From Microbacterium oxydans (GTDB lineage Bacteria > Actinomycetota > Actinomycetes > Actinomycetales > Microbacteriaceae), in the NCBI RefSeq assembly GCF_026559675.1, contig NZ_CP092891.1, positions 2,418,001 to 2,482,000 of the forward strand: a stretch of 64,000 bases of DNA, written 5' to 3'. Below are positions 26,656-35,481 of the stretch, one piece after another. Position 1 is the first letter of the stretch, and every line of letters begins with the position of its first letter. A program made the translations under genes and the position numbers. Under the pieces are notes generated by a model that did not search any database, was not told the origin of the DNA, and saw only the letters and a program-made list of their open reading frames with translations.

Positions 26656-27839
26656 GATGCGACTCCGAGACGCCGATGATCGAGGTCCCCGGCGCGTGCG
26701 GCCGCCGTCGGGTCGAGGTAGGCGCGGCGGGTCTGGATGCGTCCGTCGACGAGTTCGCCGGTGGGGGCGATGATCTCCTGCACCTGTCGCTGCCCCGCGC
26801 GATCACGGGCGCAGTGCACGACGAGGTCGACGGACGACGCGAGGGCGGGGGCGATGAACGCGCGATCGATGTTGCGGCCGGCCAGCAGGGGCAGGATGCT
26901 GAGCTTCTCGAGCGCCTCCGTCGCCGAGTTCGCGTGCACCGTGCAGGCCCCCGGAACCCCGGTGTTGAGAGCGAGCACCAGGTCGAGCGCCTCCGCATCG
27001 CGCACCTCACCGACGACCAGCCGATCCGGTCGCATGCGCAGCGCTTCCTTCACCAGTCGTCGCAGGGTGATCTCCCCGGTGCCCTCGAGGCCGGCCTGAC
27101 GTCCCTGCAGAGCCACCAGATCCGGGCCCTCCACCGCCAGCTCGAACGTCTCCTCGACCGTCACGATGCGCTGGGACGGGGCGCAGACGGCGAGCAGCGC
27201 TCCGAGCACCGTGGTCTTGCCGGCGTGCGTCGCACCGGACACGATCACCGTGCGCCCGTCGATCATCGCCGCCCGGAGCATCTCCGCCACCGCCCGCGGC
27301 ATCATCCCCTGGTCCGTCAGGGCCTCGAGGGACCGGTACATCGGCAGGAACTTGCGGATGTTCACCGCCCAGGAGCCCCGCACGACATCGGCGATCGCGA
27401 CGTGCAGGCGCGATCCGTCGGGCAGCGACGCATCCACGAACGGCTGGCTGATGTCGACGCGGCGCCCGGTGGACTGCAGCATCCGCTCCACGAGGTCGCG
27501 CACCGCGGTCTCGTCGAGGCGGAGCCCGGTCCGCTCCGCCACTCCGCCCCGCGCGACGTGGACGTGCCCCGTGCCGTTCAGCCAGATCTCCTCGATCCCG
27601 GGATCGTCGAGCAGGGGCTGCAGCGCCCCGAAGCCGCTGAGCGCGGCGAGCACGTCGCGCACGCACGCCGTCTCGTCCTCGATCAGCGCCTCACCGCGGG
27701 CGAGGGCGAGATCGTCGTAGCGGCGCACCTCGGCGTAGGTGATGCGCCGGGCGGCATCCGGATCGATCGAGGGATCGATGCCCTCCGCACGCAGGCGCAG
27801 CCGCACCCGCTCGGCGACCAGGAGGGAGGGATGACTCAC
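26652..27839 (-). CDS. tadA: Tad pilus assembly ATPase TadA
   Basis: A 395-residue secretion ATPase of the GspE/VirB11 class that powers pilus assembly. Walker A is GATHAGKT, the Asp box is IVTVEETFEL, Walker B is LVVGEVRDAEA and the His box is GACTVHANS. The start is GTG 27837-27839 with GAGGA upstream; longer readings lack coding character. A CpaE/ssd-like gene usually precedes tadA in Mycobacterium, but none is present here. Confidence 0.93.
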   Translation of the reverse strand: MSHPSLLVAERVRLRLRAEGIDPSIDPDAARRITYAEVRRYDDLALARGEALIEDETACVRDVLAALSGFGALQPLLDDPGIEEIWLNGTGHVHVARGGVAERTGLRLDETAVRDLVERMLQSTGRRVDISQPFVDASLPDGSRLHVAIADVVRGSWAVNIRKFLPMYRSLEALTDQGMMPRAVAEMLRAAMIDGRTVIVSGATHAGKTTVLGALLAVCAPSQRIVTVEETFELAVEGPDLVALQGRQAGLEGTGEITLRRLVKEALRMRPDRLVVGEVRDAEALDLVLALNTGVPGACTVHANSATEALEKLSILPLLAGRNIDRAFIAPALASSVDLVVHCARDRAGQRQVQEIIAPTGELVDGRIQTRRAYLDPTAAARAGDLDHRRLGVAS

Positions 27840-28017
27840 ACCCGCATCCTCGCAAGAATCCGTCACCCGCCCGTGAAGTTCTCCACAGCCCGCCGCGACA
27901 CCTCGACACCACACCCCGCACCAGAGCGCAAGGGTGCAGACGCCGCGCCCGCTCCCTGCTGGACTCGACACCGCACGCACACATCCGCACGGCACGCACC
28001 CCAACGAAGGAGCACAC

Positions 28018-28203
28018 ATGTCCGATCCCACTCCCACTCCGACCGAGCCCGACGAGCCGTCCCCGCTCTTCCCGACCGAGCCGTCGGCTCCCCCCCCCGA
28101 GGAGCCCCTCGCGCCGCACCCCGAGGAGCCGCTCGCCCCGAACCCCGCGGAGCCTCTGGCCCCGAACCCGGAGGAGCCGCGCGTGCCGGGCCCGTACGCC
28201 TGA
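28018..28203 (+). CDS. Small proline/glutamate-repeat protein, unknown
   Basis: A 61-residue protein after a good ribosome site (GAAGGAG, then ATG 28018). It is made almost wholly of proline, glutamate, alanine and leucine, with a repeated unit EEPLAPHP, EEPLAPNP, AEPLAPNP. It has no hydrophobic helix and no cysteines. The unit repeats at the DNA level too. Low-complexity, acidic and extended, it could be a linker-like or binding protein. I do not recognise it; the ribosome site and codon use support that it is expressed. Confidence 0.6.
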   Translation: MSDPTPTPTEPDEPSPLFPTEPSAPPPEEPLAPHPEEPLAPNPAEPLAPNPEEPRVPGPYA

Positions 28204-28277
28204 CGACGATGCCGGCGCGAACTGCGGGCTGATCCCCAGATAGGAGGTTTCCGCGGTCAGTAGACTTGTTCCACCGC

Positions 28278-28359
28278 GCGGGAGTGGTGGAATTGGCAGA
28301 CACGCAGGATTTAGGTTCCTGTGCCTCAGGGCGTGTGGGTTCAAGTCCCACCTTCCGCA
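28278..28359 (+). tRNA. tRNA-Leu (anticodon TAG)
   Basis: The acceptor stem GCGGGAG pairs with CTTCCGC (one G-T), and the discriminator is A. The anticodon stem CAGGA/TCCTG encloses TTTAGGT, so the anticodon is TAG, reading CUN leucine codons. The T-arm is GTGGGTTCAAGTCCCAC. The long variable region is as expected for tRNA-Leu. CCA is not encoded. A TAGACT hexamer at 28261-28266 is a likely -10. Confidence 0.93.
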
Positions 28360-28443
28360 CGAGAGACGACGGTGCCTTCTTGGGGGTGCCGCGCTGTCGC
28401 TCAGTTGCACCGCCGACCAATCACGACCGACGGGAACCCCTCA

Positions 28444-29235
28444 GTGCTCGAATCCATGCTGCACGCGCCGAACGCCCTCATCCCCTGGCTCGACCCCCAG
28501 ACGATCATCGGTGCGGCCGGCCCCTGGGCGCTCCTGGTGGTGTGCTTCATCGTGTTCGCCGAGACCGGGCTCCTGGTCGGATTCCTGCTTCCGGGCGACA
28601 CGCTGCTCGTGATCTCGGGTCTGCTCTCGCACCCGATCGGCGCCTCGGAGCACGGAGTCTTCGGCATCAACGTCTGGATCGTCGCGTTCCTGATCGGACT
28701 CGCGGCGTTCATCGGCGGCGAGGTCGGCTACGTCATCGGCCACAAGGGCGGCCCCGCGATCTTCGAGCGGAAGGAATCGGGACTGTTCAGCCGGAAGAAC
28801 GTCGAGCGCACGAACGCGTTCTTCGAGCGCTTCGGCGGCATCACCGTGATCCTCGCCCGCTTCGTCCCGATCGTCCGTACGTTCGCCCCGGTCGCGGCCG
28901 GCGTCGGCCACATGCCCTGGCGCAAATACACGCTCTACAACCTCATCGGCGCGATCCTCTGGGGCTTCGGCCTCACGATGTTCGGCTACGCGATCGGCTT
29001 CATCCCGCCGGTGGCCACGTTCGTCGAGGACTACATCGACCTGATCCTGCTGGCCGCTGTCGGCGGCACCGCACTCATCACCGTCTGGCATTACTTCTCC
29101 GAGCGCTACAAGGCCAAGAAGGCCGCGGACGCCGGTGACGACGTGGTGACGGACGCCGAGGAGGCGCAGGAACTCGTCCTCGACGCCGACGTCTTCGACC
29201 GCGCCCCCGACCTGGACGGCGACGGCAAGCACTGA
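28444..29235 (+). CDS. DedA-family membrane protein
   Basis: A 263-residue inner-membrane protein of the SNARE-associated/DedA type, thought to act in lipid and proton homeostasis or lipid flipping. The landmarks are FAETGLLVGFLLPGDTLL, then GGEVGYVIGHKGG and FVPIVRTFAPVAAGVGHM, the conserved amphipathic region. Four or five transmembrane segments are visible. The last 50 residues are acidic. The start chosen is GTG 28444; ATG 28456 is the alternative. Confidence 0.92.
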   Translation: MLESMLHAPNALIPWLDPQTIIGAAGPWALLVVCFIVFAETGLLVGFLLPGDTLLVISGLLSHPIGASEHGVFGINVWIVAFLIGLAAFIGGEVGYVIGHKGGPAIFERKESGLFSRKNVERTNAFFERFGGITVILARFVPIVRTFAPVAAGVGHMPWRKYTLYNLIGAILWGFGLTMFGYAIGFIPPVATFVEDYIDLILLAAVGGTALITVWHYFSERYKAKKAADAGDDVVTDAEEAQELVLDADVFDRAPDLDGDGKH

Positions 29236-29273
29236 GCGTCCGACCGGCGCCGGGTCCACCCGATGCCGGTGGC

Positions 29274-30083
29274 TCAGCCGGACTTCTTCGCCCGCTCCTC
29301 CTTGGTGCGCGCGACGCTGGCGCGCAGCGCCTCCATCAGGTCGATGACCTCTCCGCCCTCCGCGGCCTTCTCCGCCTCGCCGAAAGTCTCGGCGACGTCG
29401 AAGGTGTCCCCGGCATCGATCTTCGCGTCGATGAGGGTACGGAGCTCTTTCTGGTACTCGTCCACGAACTCCTCGGGATCGAAGTCGGCCGAGTAGCTGT
29501 CGACGAGGGACGCCGAAAGCTCGAGCTCCTTCTTCGAGATCCGCACGTCCTCGTCTAGTGCGGGGAACGCCGCCTCGCGCACCTCATCCGCCCACAGCAG
29601 CGTCTGCAGCACGAGCACCTTCCCCCGCACGCGGAGCGCGGCCAGACGCGTCTTCTGCCGCAGCGTGAAGCGCACGATCGCGGTGCGGTCGGTCTGCTCC
29701 AGCGTCTTGCGCAGCAGCACGTAGGCCTTCGGGGACTTCGAGTCCGGTTCGAGGTAGTACGGCTTGTCCAGCGTCAGCAGATCGACCTGATCGGAGGGGA
29801 CGAACTCGACGACGTCGATCTCCCTGCTCTTCTCGGCCGGGAGAGCGGCGAGGTCGTCCTTCGTGAGAACGACCGTCTGGCCGTCGTCCACGTAGGCGCG
29901 ATCAATGTCGGCGTACGCGACCGTCTCGCCGCACACCTCGCAGGTGCGCTGGTAGCGGATGCGCCCGCCGTCCTTCTCGTGCACCTGATGCAGCGGCACG
30001 TCGTGATCCTCGGTCGCGGAATACACCTTCACCGGCACGTTCACGAGCCCGAACGTCAGCGCGCCCTTCCAGATCGTCCTCAT
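29274..30083 (-). CDS. ku: Ku protein for non-homologous end joining
   Basis: A 269-residue bacterial Ku that holds broken DNA ends and recruits LigD. It begins MRTIWKGALTFGLVNVPVKVYSATEDHD, diagnostic of the family, and has CEVCGETVAYADIDRAYV and DKPYYLEPDSKSPKAY. The start is ATG 30081-30083. It is divergent from ligD with 58 bases between, the usual pairing. Confidence 0.97.
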   Translation of the reverse strand: MRTIWKGALTFGLVNVPVKVYSATEDHDVPLHQVHEKDGGRIRYQRTCEVCGETVAYADIDRAYVDDGQTVVLTKDDLAALPAEKSREIDVVEFVPSDQVDLLTLDKPYYLEPDSKSPKAYVLLRKTLEQTDRTAIVRFTLRQKTRLAALRVRGKVLVLQTLLWADEVREAAFPALDEDVRISKKELELSASLVDSYSADFDPEEFVDEYQKELRTLIDAKIDAGDTFDVAETFGEAEKAAEGGEVIDLMEALRASVARTKEERAKKSG

Positions 30084-30129
30084 GACACCAGTGAACACCA
30101 GGCGGAGCGGTCCGGGCCAGACCCTTGAC

Positions 30130-30135
30130 TACGCT
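30130..30135 (+). promoter_or_regulatory. Leaderless-type -10 element of ligD
   Basis: TACGCT, six bases before ATG 30142; no ribosome site is present, so the start is set by this element. Confidence 0.5.
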
Positions 30136-30141
30136 GGCTGC

Positions 30142-32115
30142 ATGGTCGGACAAGGGCAGATCGTGCAGGTCGACGGTCGCCGTCTGCGCGTGACCAACCT
30201 CGACAAGGTCGTGTACCCAGAGACCGGCACCACCAAGGGCGAGATCATCGCCTACTACAGCGCCATCGCCCCGCTCATGCTGCCCCTCCTCCACGGGCGT
30301 CCGGTCACCCGCAAGCGCTGGGTCGAGGGGGTCGGGACCGCGGATGCGCCGGCGGACGCCTTCTTCACCAAGCAGCTCGAGCCCGGAGCCCCCGACTGGA
30401 TCCCGCGGCAGGCCATCCAGCACTCCGACGGCCCCAAGGAGTATCCGCTGGTCGACGACGTGCCGACCCTGGTCTGGCTCGCACAGGTCGCGGCGATCGA
30501 GCTGCACGTGCCGCAGTGGCGCTTCGCCCCCGACGGGCGACCCGGCCGTCCGGACCGCCTCGTCCTCGACCTCGATCCCGGCCCCGGCGTGGGGCTCGCG
30601 CAGTGCGCCGAGGTCGCCCGCTTCGCCCGCGGCCTCCTGACGGACATGGGGCTCGATCCCCTCCCCGTCACGAGCGGCAGCAAGGGCATCCACCTCTACG
30701 CGGCACTGCCCGGCGAGCAGACGAGCGACGAGATCTCGGCCGTGGTGAAGGAGCTCGCACGCCTGATCGAGAGCGATCACCCGGACCTCGCCACGAGCGT
30801 CATGTCGAAGGCGGTGCGCGGAGGCCGGGTCTTCCTCGACTGGAGCCAGAACAACGGCAAGAAGACCACGATCTCGCCGTACTCGCTCCGCGGGCGCGCC
30901 CAGCCCTGGGTGGCCGCGCCCCGCACCTGGGAAGAGCTCGACGACCCCGCCCTCGCTCAGCTCGACCTCGACGAGGTGCTCGCCCGTGCGGCCGCGGGCA
31001 TCGATCCACTGGCGGGGCTGCGTCCGCTCGCCGCCGCATCCGCTCCGGTTCCCGCGACACCCTCTGCAGCACCCCCTCGCGCCTCGCATCGCCCACGGAG
31101 CGCGCCCGCGCCCGCAGCCGGAGCCACGGTCCCGACCCTGGACCCGATGCTCGCCGAGAACGGGACGCCCGCGATCGCGCGCAGCCTGAGCTCCCCCTCC
31201 TGGGTCGAGGTGAAATGGGACGGCATCCGTGCGATGGGCACCTGGGCCGACGGACGGATGCGGCTCCATGCCCGGCGCGGCACCGACATCACCGACCGGT
31301 ATCCGGAGCTCACCGCCGACGGCGCGCCCTTCCTCCCGGTCGCGGATGCGGTCGTCGACGGGGAGATCGTCGCTTTCGACGCCCACGGCCGGCCGAGCTT
31401 CTCGCTGCTGCAGAACCGGATGCATCTGACCCGCCCCCGCGAGATCGAGCGCGAGGTCGTTCGCACCCCGATCGTGTACATGCTGTTCGACCTGCTGCGC
31501 CTCGACGGCCACGACCTGACGGACATGCCGCTGCGCGAGCGCCGGACGCTGCTCGACGACGTCATCGCCGACCTCGACGCTCCGCTGCAGATCCCTCCCG
31601 TGTTCGACGACGTCGACGCCGCCCTCGACGCGAGCCGCGAGTTCGGCCTCGAGGGCGTGGTGGTCAAGGACCCGCGATCGAGGTACCGGCCGGGGCAGCG
31701 CTCCCCCGCCTGGCTCAAGCTCAAGCACACGCGGATGCAGGAGGCCGTGATCGTGGGGATCCGTCCGGGCAAGGGCGACCGTGAGGGCACACTGGGCTCG
31801 CTGCTCCTGGCCGTGCCGGAGCCGTCAGGGAGCGGCGGCGGTCCGACCCGGCTGCGCTACGTCGGACGCGTGGGCAGCGGATTCACCGACCGCATCCTGC
31901 ACGACCTCCTCGCCCGGCTCGAACCTCTGCGCGTGCCGAAGGCTCCTCTGGACGGGGTTCCCGGACCCGATGCCTCCGATGCGCTCTGGGTGCGCCCCGA
32001 GCTGGTCGGCGAGGTCGAGTTCGCGAACTGGACACCCGATGGGGTGCTCCGCCATGCCCGGTGGCGAGGTCTCCGTCCCGACAAGAGCCCGGACGAGATC
32101 GTCGTCGAGGACTGA
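30142..32115 (+). CDS. ligD: LigD: polymerase and ATP-dependent DNA ligase, no nuclease domain
   Basis: A 657-residue protein. Residues 1 to about 300 form the archaeo-eukaryotic primase-type polymerase domain (RLVLDLDPGPGVG with the metal-binding aspartates, later VTSGSKGIHLYA and FLDWSQNN). A proline/alanine-rich linker (about 310-345) leads to the ligase: active-site Lys358 in VEVKWDGIRAMG, then DGEIVAFD, EGVVVKDP and a KLK ending motif. The phosphoesterase domain of mycobacterial LigD is absent, so end trimming must be done elsewhere. With Ku it seals double-strand breaks. Confidence 0.95.
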   Translation: MVGQGQIVQVDGRRLRVTNLDKVVYPETGTTKGEIIAYYSAIAPLMLPLLHGRPVTRKRWVEGVGTADAPADAFFTKQLEPGAPDWIPRQAIQHSDGPKEYPLVDDVPTLVWLAQVAAIELHVPQWRFAPDGRPGRPDRLVLDLDPGPGVGLAQCAEVARFARGLLTDMGLDPLPVTSGSKGIHLYAALPGEQTSDEISAVVKELARLIESDHPDLATSVMSKAVRGGRVFLDWSQNNGKKTTISPYSLRGRAQPWVAAPRTWEELDDPALAQLDLDEVLARAAAGIDPLAGLRPLAAASAPVPATPSAAPPRASHRPRSAPAPAAGATVPTLDPMLAENGTPAIARSLSSPSWVEVKWDGIRAMGTWADGRMRLHARRGTDITDRYPELTADGAPFLPVADAVVDGEIVAFDAHGRPSFSLLQNRMHLTRPREIEREVVRTPIVYMLFDLLRLDGHDLTDMPLRERRTLLDDVIADLDAPLQIPPVFDDVDAALDASREFGLEGVVVKDPRSRYRPGQRSPAWLKLKHTRMQEAVIVGIRPGKGDREGTLGSLLLAVPEPSGSGGGPTRLRYVGRVGSGFTDRILHDLLARLEPLRVPKAPLDGVPGPDASDALWVRPELVGEVEFANWTPDGVLRHARWRGLRPDKSPDEIVVED

Positions 32116-32153
32116 CCCGCTGGCGCCCCAGCCGGGTGCCCCAGCCGGATGCT

Positions 32154-33074
32154 TCAGGCGTGGTGCGGTTCGCAGTCCGACTGCTCGGCGGGCTCGATCT
32201 GGAAGGTCGAGTGCTCCACGTCGAAGTGGTCGGCGAGACACGCCTGCATGTCGGAGAGCAGCTGCGTGGAGCGTCCGTCGGCGAGCAGCTGCGGGTCGAC
32301 GCTGACGTGGGCCGTGAACACCGGCGCCCCGCGCGTGAGCTGCCAGACGTGCACGTCGTGCACCCCGATGACGCCCTCGTAGCCGAGGAGATGCGTGCGG
32401 ATATCGCTCACGGCCGTCCCCTTCGGCGCGGACTCGGCGAGCACGGAGAACACCTCCCGCAGCAGCGAGATCGCGCGCGGGATGATCATCGCCGCGATGA
32501 ACAGGGAGGCGATGGCGTCGGCCGGCATCCATCCGGTCAGCAGGATGACCACCGCCGCCACGATGACCGCGGCCGACCCGATCAGGTCTCCCATGACCTC
32601 GAGGTAGGCACCGCGGACGTTGATGCTCGTGCGCTGGGCGCGGCTGAGCAGCCACATCGACACGGCGTTGGCGAGCAGACCGACGACCGCGACGACGAGC
32701 ATGAGTCCGCCGGCGACCTCCACGTCACCCGGGTTCACCAGGCGTCCGATGCCCTCGATCGCGACCCAGGACGCGAGTGCGATCAGGATCGCCGCATTGA
32801 TCAGCGCCCCGAACACCTCGGCGCGCTGGTAGCCGAACGTGCGCCGATCATCCGCCGGCCGTGCGGCGACGGTCGCCGCGATGAGCGCGATCACGAGCGC
32901 CGAAGCATCCGTGAACATGTGCGCGGCGTCCGCGAGGAGCGCGAGTGAACCGGTCAGGATCGCCCCGACCACCTGCACGACCATCACGGTCGCGGTGAGC
33001 GACAGCGAGATCGCCAGCAGGCGTCGGCTGCTGGCCGAGCGGATGCCGCCGGGGGCGGGTGCGTGATCGTGCAT
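32154..33074 (-). CDS. Cation diffusion facilitator (zinc/cobalt-type exporter)
   Basis: A 306-residue transporter with six hydrophobic segments. The metal site is DAAHMFTDA in segment 2 and MGDLIG in segment 5. A histidine-containing N-terminus (MHDHAPAP) and a C-terminal cytosolic domain with HVWQLTRG are typical. The C-terminal tail has several histidines. The start is supported by TAGCCT six bases upstream. The exported metal cannot be told from the sequence. Confidence 0.92.
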   Translation of the reverse strand: MHDHAPAPGGIRSASSRRLLAISLSLTATVMVVQVVGAILTGSLALLADAAHMFTDASALVIALIAATVAARPADDRRTFGYQRAEVFGALINAAILIALASWVAIEGIGRLVNPGDVEVAGGLMLVVAVVGLLANAVSMWLLSRAQRTSINVRGAYLEVMGDLIGSAAVIVAAVVILLTGWMPADAIASLFIAAMIIPRAISLLREVFSVLAESAPKGTAVSDIRTHLLGYEGVIGVHDVHVWQLTRGAPVFTAHVSVDPQLLADGRSTQLLSDMQACLADHFDVEHSTFQIEPAEQSDCEPHHA

Positions 33075-33080
33075 GCCACC

Positions 33081-33086
33081 AGGCTA
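33081..33086 (-). promoter_or_regulatory. Leaderless-type -10 element of the CDF gene
   Basis: TAGCCT on the minus strand, six bases before ATG 33072-33074. Confidence 0.55.
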
Positions 33087-33175
33087 GACCGGGAATCCGG
33101 GTCAGGAGGCCCGTTCCGGCTAGTCGGGAAGGGTAACGATTCTCACCGTCACCTGCGGTTCACCGGAGCACCTGC

Positions 33176-33769
33176 TCAGAGCCCGGCGAGGAGCGGAACC
33201 AGTTCGGCGAAGGCACGGGCACGATGCGACTGCGCCTGCTTCTCCTCCGCCGTGAAGTCGCCGACCGTGCGCTCCCGTCCCTCGGGCTGGCCGTCGGGGA
33301 TGAAGATCGGGTCGTAGCCGAACCCGCCTCCGCCCGAGGCCGTGTGGGCCAGGCGACCGGGCCACCGGCCCTCCACGACCTGCTCGCGGCCGTCCGGCCA
33401 GACGAGCGCGATGGTGGACGTGAAGTGCGCGGCCCGGTGCGGATCGGCGATGTCGTGCAGCTGGTCGAGCAGGAGCTCGAGGTTCGCCGCCGCATCCTTC
33501 TTCTGCCCCGCCCAGTACGCGGAGAACACTCCGGGCGAGCCGCCGAGCACGTCCACGCAGATGCCGGAGTCGTCCGCCAGGGCGGCGAGTCCGGTGTGCG
33601 CCGCGGCCGCCCGCGCCTTGAGGAGCGCGTTCTCGGCGAACGTCACGCCGTCCTCCACGGGCTCCGGACCGTCGTAGCCGATGATCGCGAGATCGGGACG
33701 CGCCTGCGCGACGATCTGCTGGAACTCCGCGACCTTGTGCGGGTTGTGGGTCGCGAGGACGACCTGCAT
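33176..33769 (-). CDS. rdgB: RdgB/HAM1-type non-canonical purine NTP pyrophosphatase
   Basis: A 197-residue house-cleaning enzyme that hydrolyses dITP and XTP. It begins VLATHNPHKVAEF and has ALADDSGICVDVLGG and GGGGFGYDPIF. A GGGGGA ribosome site six bases before ATG 33767-33769 supports this start. A GTG two codons upstream overlaps the rph stop by four bases and is the alternative. Confidence 0.95.
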   Translation of the reverse strand: MQVVLATHNPHKVAEFQQIVAQARPDLAIIGYDGPEPVEDGVTFAENALLKARAAAAHTGLAALADDSGICVDVLGGSPGVFSAYWAGQKKDAAANLELLLDQLHDIADPHRAAHFTSTIALVWPDGREQVVEGRWPGRLAHTASGGGGFGYDPIFIPDGQPEGRERTVGDFTAEEKQAQSHRARAFAELVPLLAGL

Positions 33770-33771
33770 CG

Positions 33772-34509
33772 TCACTCCCCCGCCAGCGCGGCGAGCTGCA
33801 TGCCCTTCAGGTCGGCGCAGCCGGCCACGCCGAACTCGAGCAGCGCATCGAGCTCGCGCTTGTCGAAGGGCGCGCCCTCCGCCGTCCCCTGCACCTCGAC
33901 GAAGAGTCCGCGTCCGGTGACGACCACGTTCATGTCGGTCTCCGCGCGCACGTCCTCGACGTATGCCAGGTCGAGCATGGGCTCTCCGTCGATGATCCCG
34001 ACCGAGACGGCGGCGACGGAGTCGAGCAGCGGCGTGGAGTTCTTGCCGATGAACTTCTTCTCCCGGCCCCACTCGATCGCGTCGGCCAGGGCCACGTAGG
34101 CGCCCGTGATGGCCGCGGTGCGCGTCCCGCCGTCGGCCTGGAGGACGTCGCAGTCGATCACGATGGTGTTCTCGCCGAGCGCCTTCGTGTCGACGACGGC
34201 GCGCAGGGCGCGGCCGATGAGGCGGGAGATCTCGTGCGTGCGCCCGCCGATGCGGCCCTTCACGCTCTCGCGGTCGTTGCGGCTGTTCGTGGCGCGAGGG
34301 AGCATGGCGTACTCCGCCGTGACCCAGCCCTTGCCCTTGCCGGTGAGCCAGCGCGGCACGCCGTTGGTGAAGGATGCCGTGCACAGCACCTTCGTGCCGC
34401 CGAAGCTGATCAGGGCCGATCCCTCGGCCTGTGCGCTCCAGCCGCGCTCGATGGTGATCTCGCGCAGCTGATCGGTGGAACGGCCGTCGACGCGGACGAT
34501 GTCGGTCAT
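33772..34509 (-). CDS. rph: Ribonuclease PH
   Basis: A 245-residue phosphorolytic exoribonuclease that trims the 3' ends of tRNA precursors. Landmarks are GTKVLCTAS, then [13 protein letters not shown] and [18 protein letters not shown]. An AGAGAAG site precedes ATG 34507-34509. It is followed by rdgB with almost no gap, a common pair. Confidence 0.96.
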   Translation of the reverse strand: MTDIVRVDGRSTDQLREITIERGWSAQAEGSALISFGGTKVLCTASFTNGVPRWLTGKGKGWVTAEYAMLPRATNSRNDRESVKGRIGGRTHEISRLIGRALRAVVDTKALGENTIVIDCDVLQADGGTRTAAITGAYVALADAIEWGREKKFIGKNSTPLLDSVAAVSVGIIDGEPMLDLAYVEDVRAETDMNVVVTGRGLFVEVQGTAEGAPFDKRELDALLEFGVAGCADLKGMQLAALAGE

Positions 34510-34587
34510 GTGCTTCTCTCGGGTCGGTGTCGGTGAAGTCGGTGAAGTTGAAACGGAGGGGTGGAACAGAGGGCGTGCGAGGACGGG

Positions 34588-35418
34588 TTACTCGAAGACG
34601 GTCTCGGGGAGCGTGATCACGCCGGTCTGGACGAGCTGCACGTCACGGACCTCGCGCCCCATGAGTCGGTTGGCCAGCGCGGTGAAGTCGTCGGTCGAGG
34701 CGCCGGTGGCCTCGTAGACGTAGGTCGCCGTGGCATCGGGCGACGCGAGGAGGTCGCCCCGCACCAGCTGACGGTACACATCGCCCGCCGTCTCGTCGTC
34801 GCTCGAGACGAGCGTGACGCCCTCCCCCATGACGTAGCTGATGGCGCCGCGCAGGAACGGGTAGTGCGTGCAGCCGAGCACGAGCGTGTCGACCTCGGCT
34901 TCGCGCAGCGGCGCCAGGTACTCCTCGGCGACCGCCAGCACCTCGGGCGTTCCCGTGATCCCCGCCTCGACGAACTCGACGAAGCGCGGGCAGGCGGCCG
35001 TGAAGACCTGCAGCCGCTCGTTGACCTCGAGCATGTCCTGATACGCGCGGGATCCGATCGTGCCGACGGTTCCGATCACGCCGACGCGCCCGTTGCGCGT
35101 GGTGGAGACGGCACGGCGCACGGCCGGTCCGATCACCTCGACGACCGGGACGTCGTAGCGCTCCCTGGCGTCGCGGAGCATCGCCGCCGACGCGGTGTTG
35201 CAGGCGATCACCAGCATCTTCACGCCCTGGTCCACGAGCGTGTCGAGGACTTCGAGGGAGTAGCGACGGACGTCGGCGATGGGCTTGGGCCCGTACGGCG
35301 AGTGCGCGGTGTCGCCGATGTAGACGAACGACTCACGGGGCAGCTGGGCGCGGATGGCCCGCGCCACCGTGAGCCCGCCGACACCGGAGTCGAAGATCCC
35401 GATCGGCGCGTCGTTCAT
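34588..35418 (-). CDS. murI: Glutamate racemase
   Basis: A 276-residue enzyme that makes D-glutamate for peptidoglycan. The two catalytic cysteines are in [10 protein letters not shown] and LGCTHYPFL. The N-terminus [13 protein letters not shown] is diagnostic. The start ATG 35416-35418 has TAGGCT eight bases upstream (35427-35432). It runs toward rph and rdgB with a 78-base gap, a common actinomycete order. Confidence 0.95.
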   Translation of the reverse strand: MNDAPIGIFDSGVGGLTVARAIRAQLPRESFVYIGDTAHSPYGPKPIADVRRYSLEVLDTLVDQGVKMLVIACNTASAAMLRDARERYDVPVVEVIGPAVRRAVSTTRNGRVGVIGTVGTIGSRAYQDMLEVNERLQVFTAACPRFVEFVEAGITGTPEVLAVAEEYLAPLREAEVDTLVLGCTHYPFLRGAISYVMGEGVTLVSSDDETAGDVYRQLVRGDLLASPDATATYVYEATGASTDDFTALANRLMGREVRDVQLVQTGVITLPETVFE

Positions 35419-35469
35419 GACTCCCCAGCCTACCCGCGTGCGCACCGCCGCGTGCATCCGCACGCTCAC

Positions 35470-35475
35470 TAAGCT
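35470..35475 (+). promoter_or_regulatory. Leaderless-type -10 element of the NAPRTase gene
   Basis: TAAGCT, six bases before ATG 35482. Confidence 0.5.
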
Positions 35476-35481
35476 GAGCGC

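Noticed and set aside
29902..31728. A 608-residue minus-strand frame over Ku and LigD
   Set aside because: It crosses the divergent Ku-LigD gap and is antisense to LigD; composition is not protein-like.
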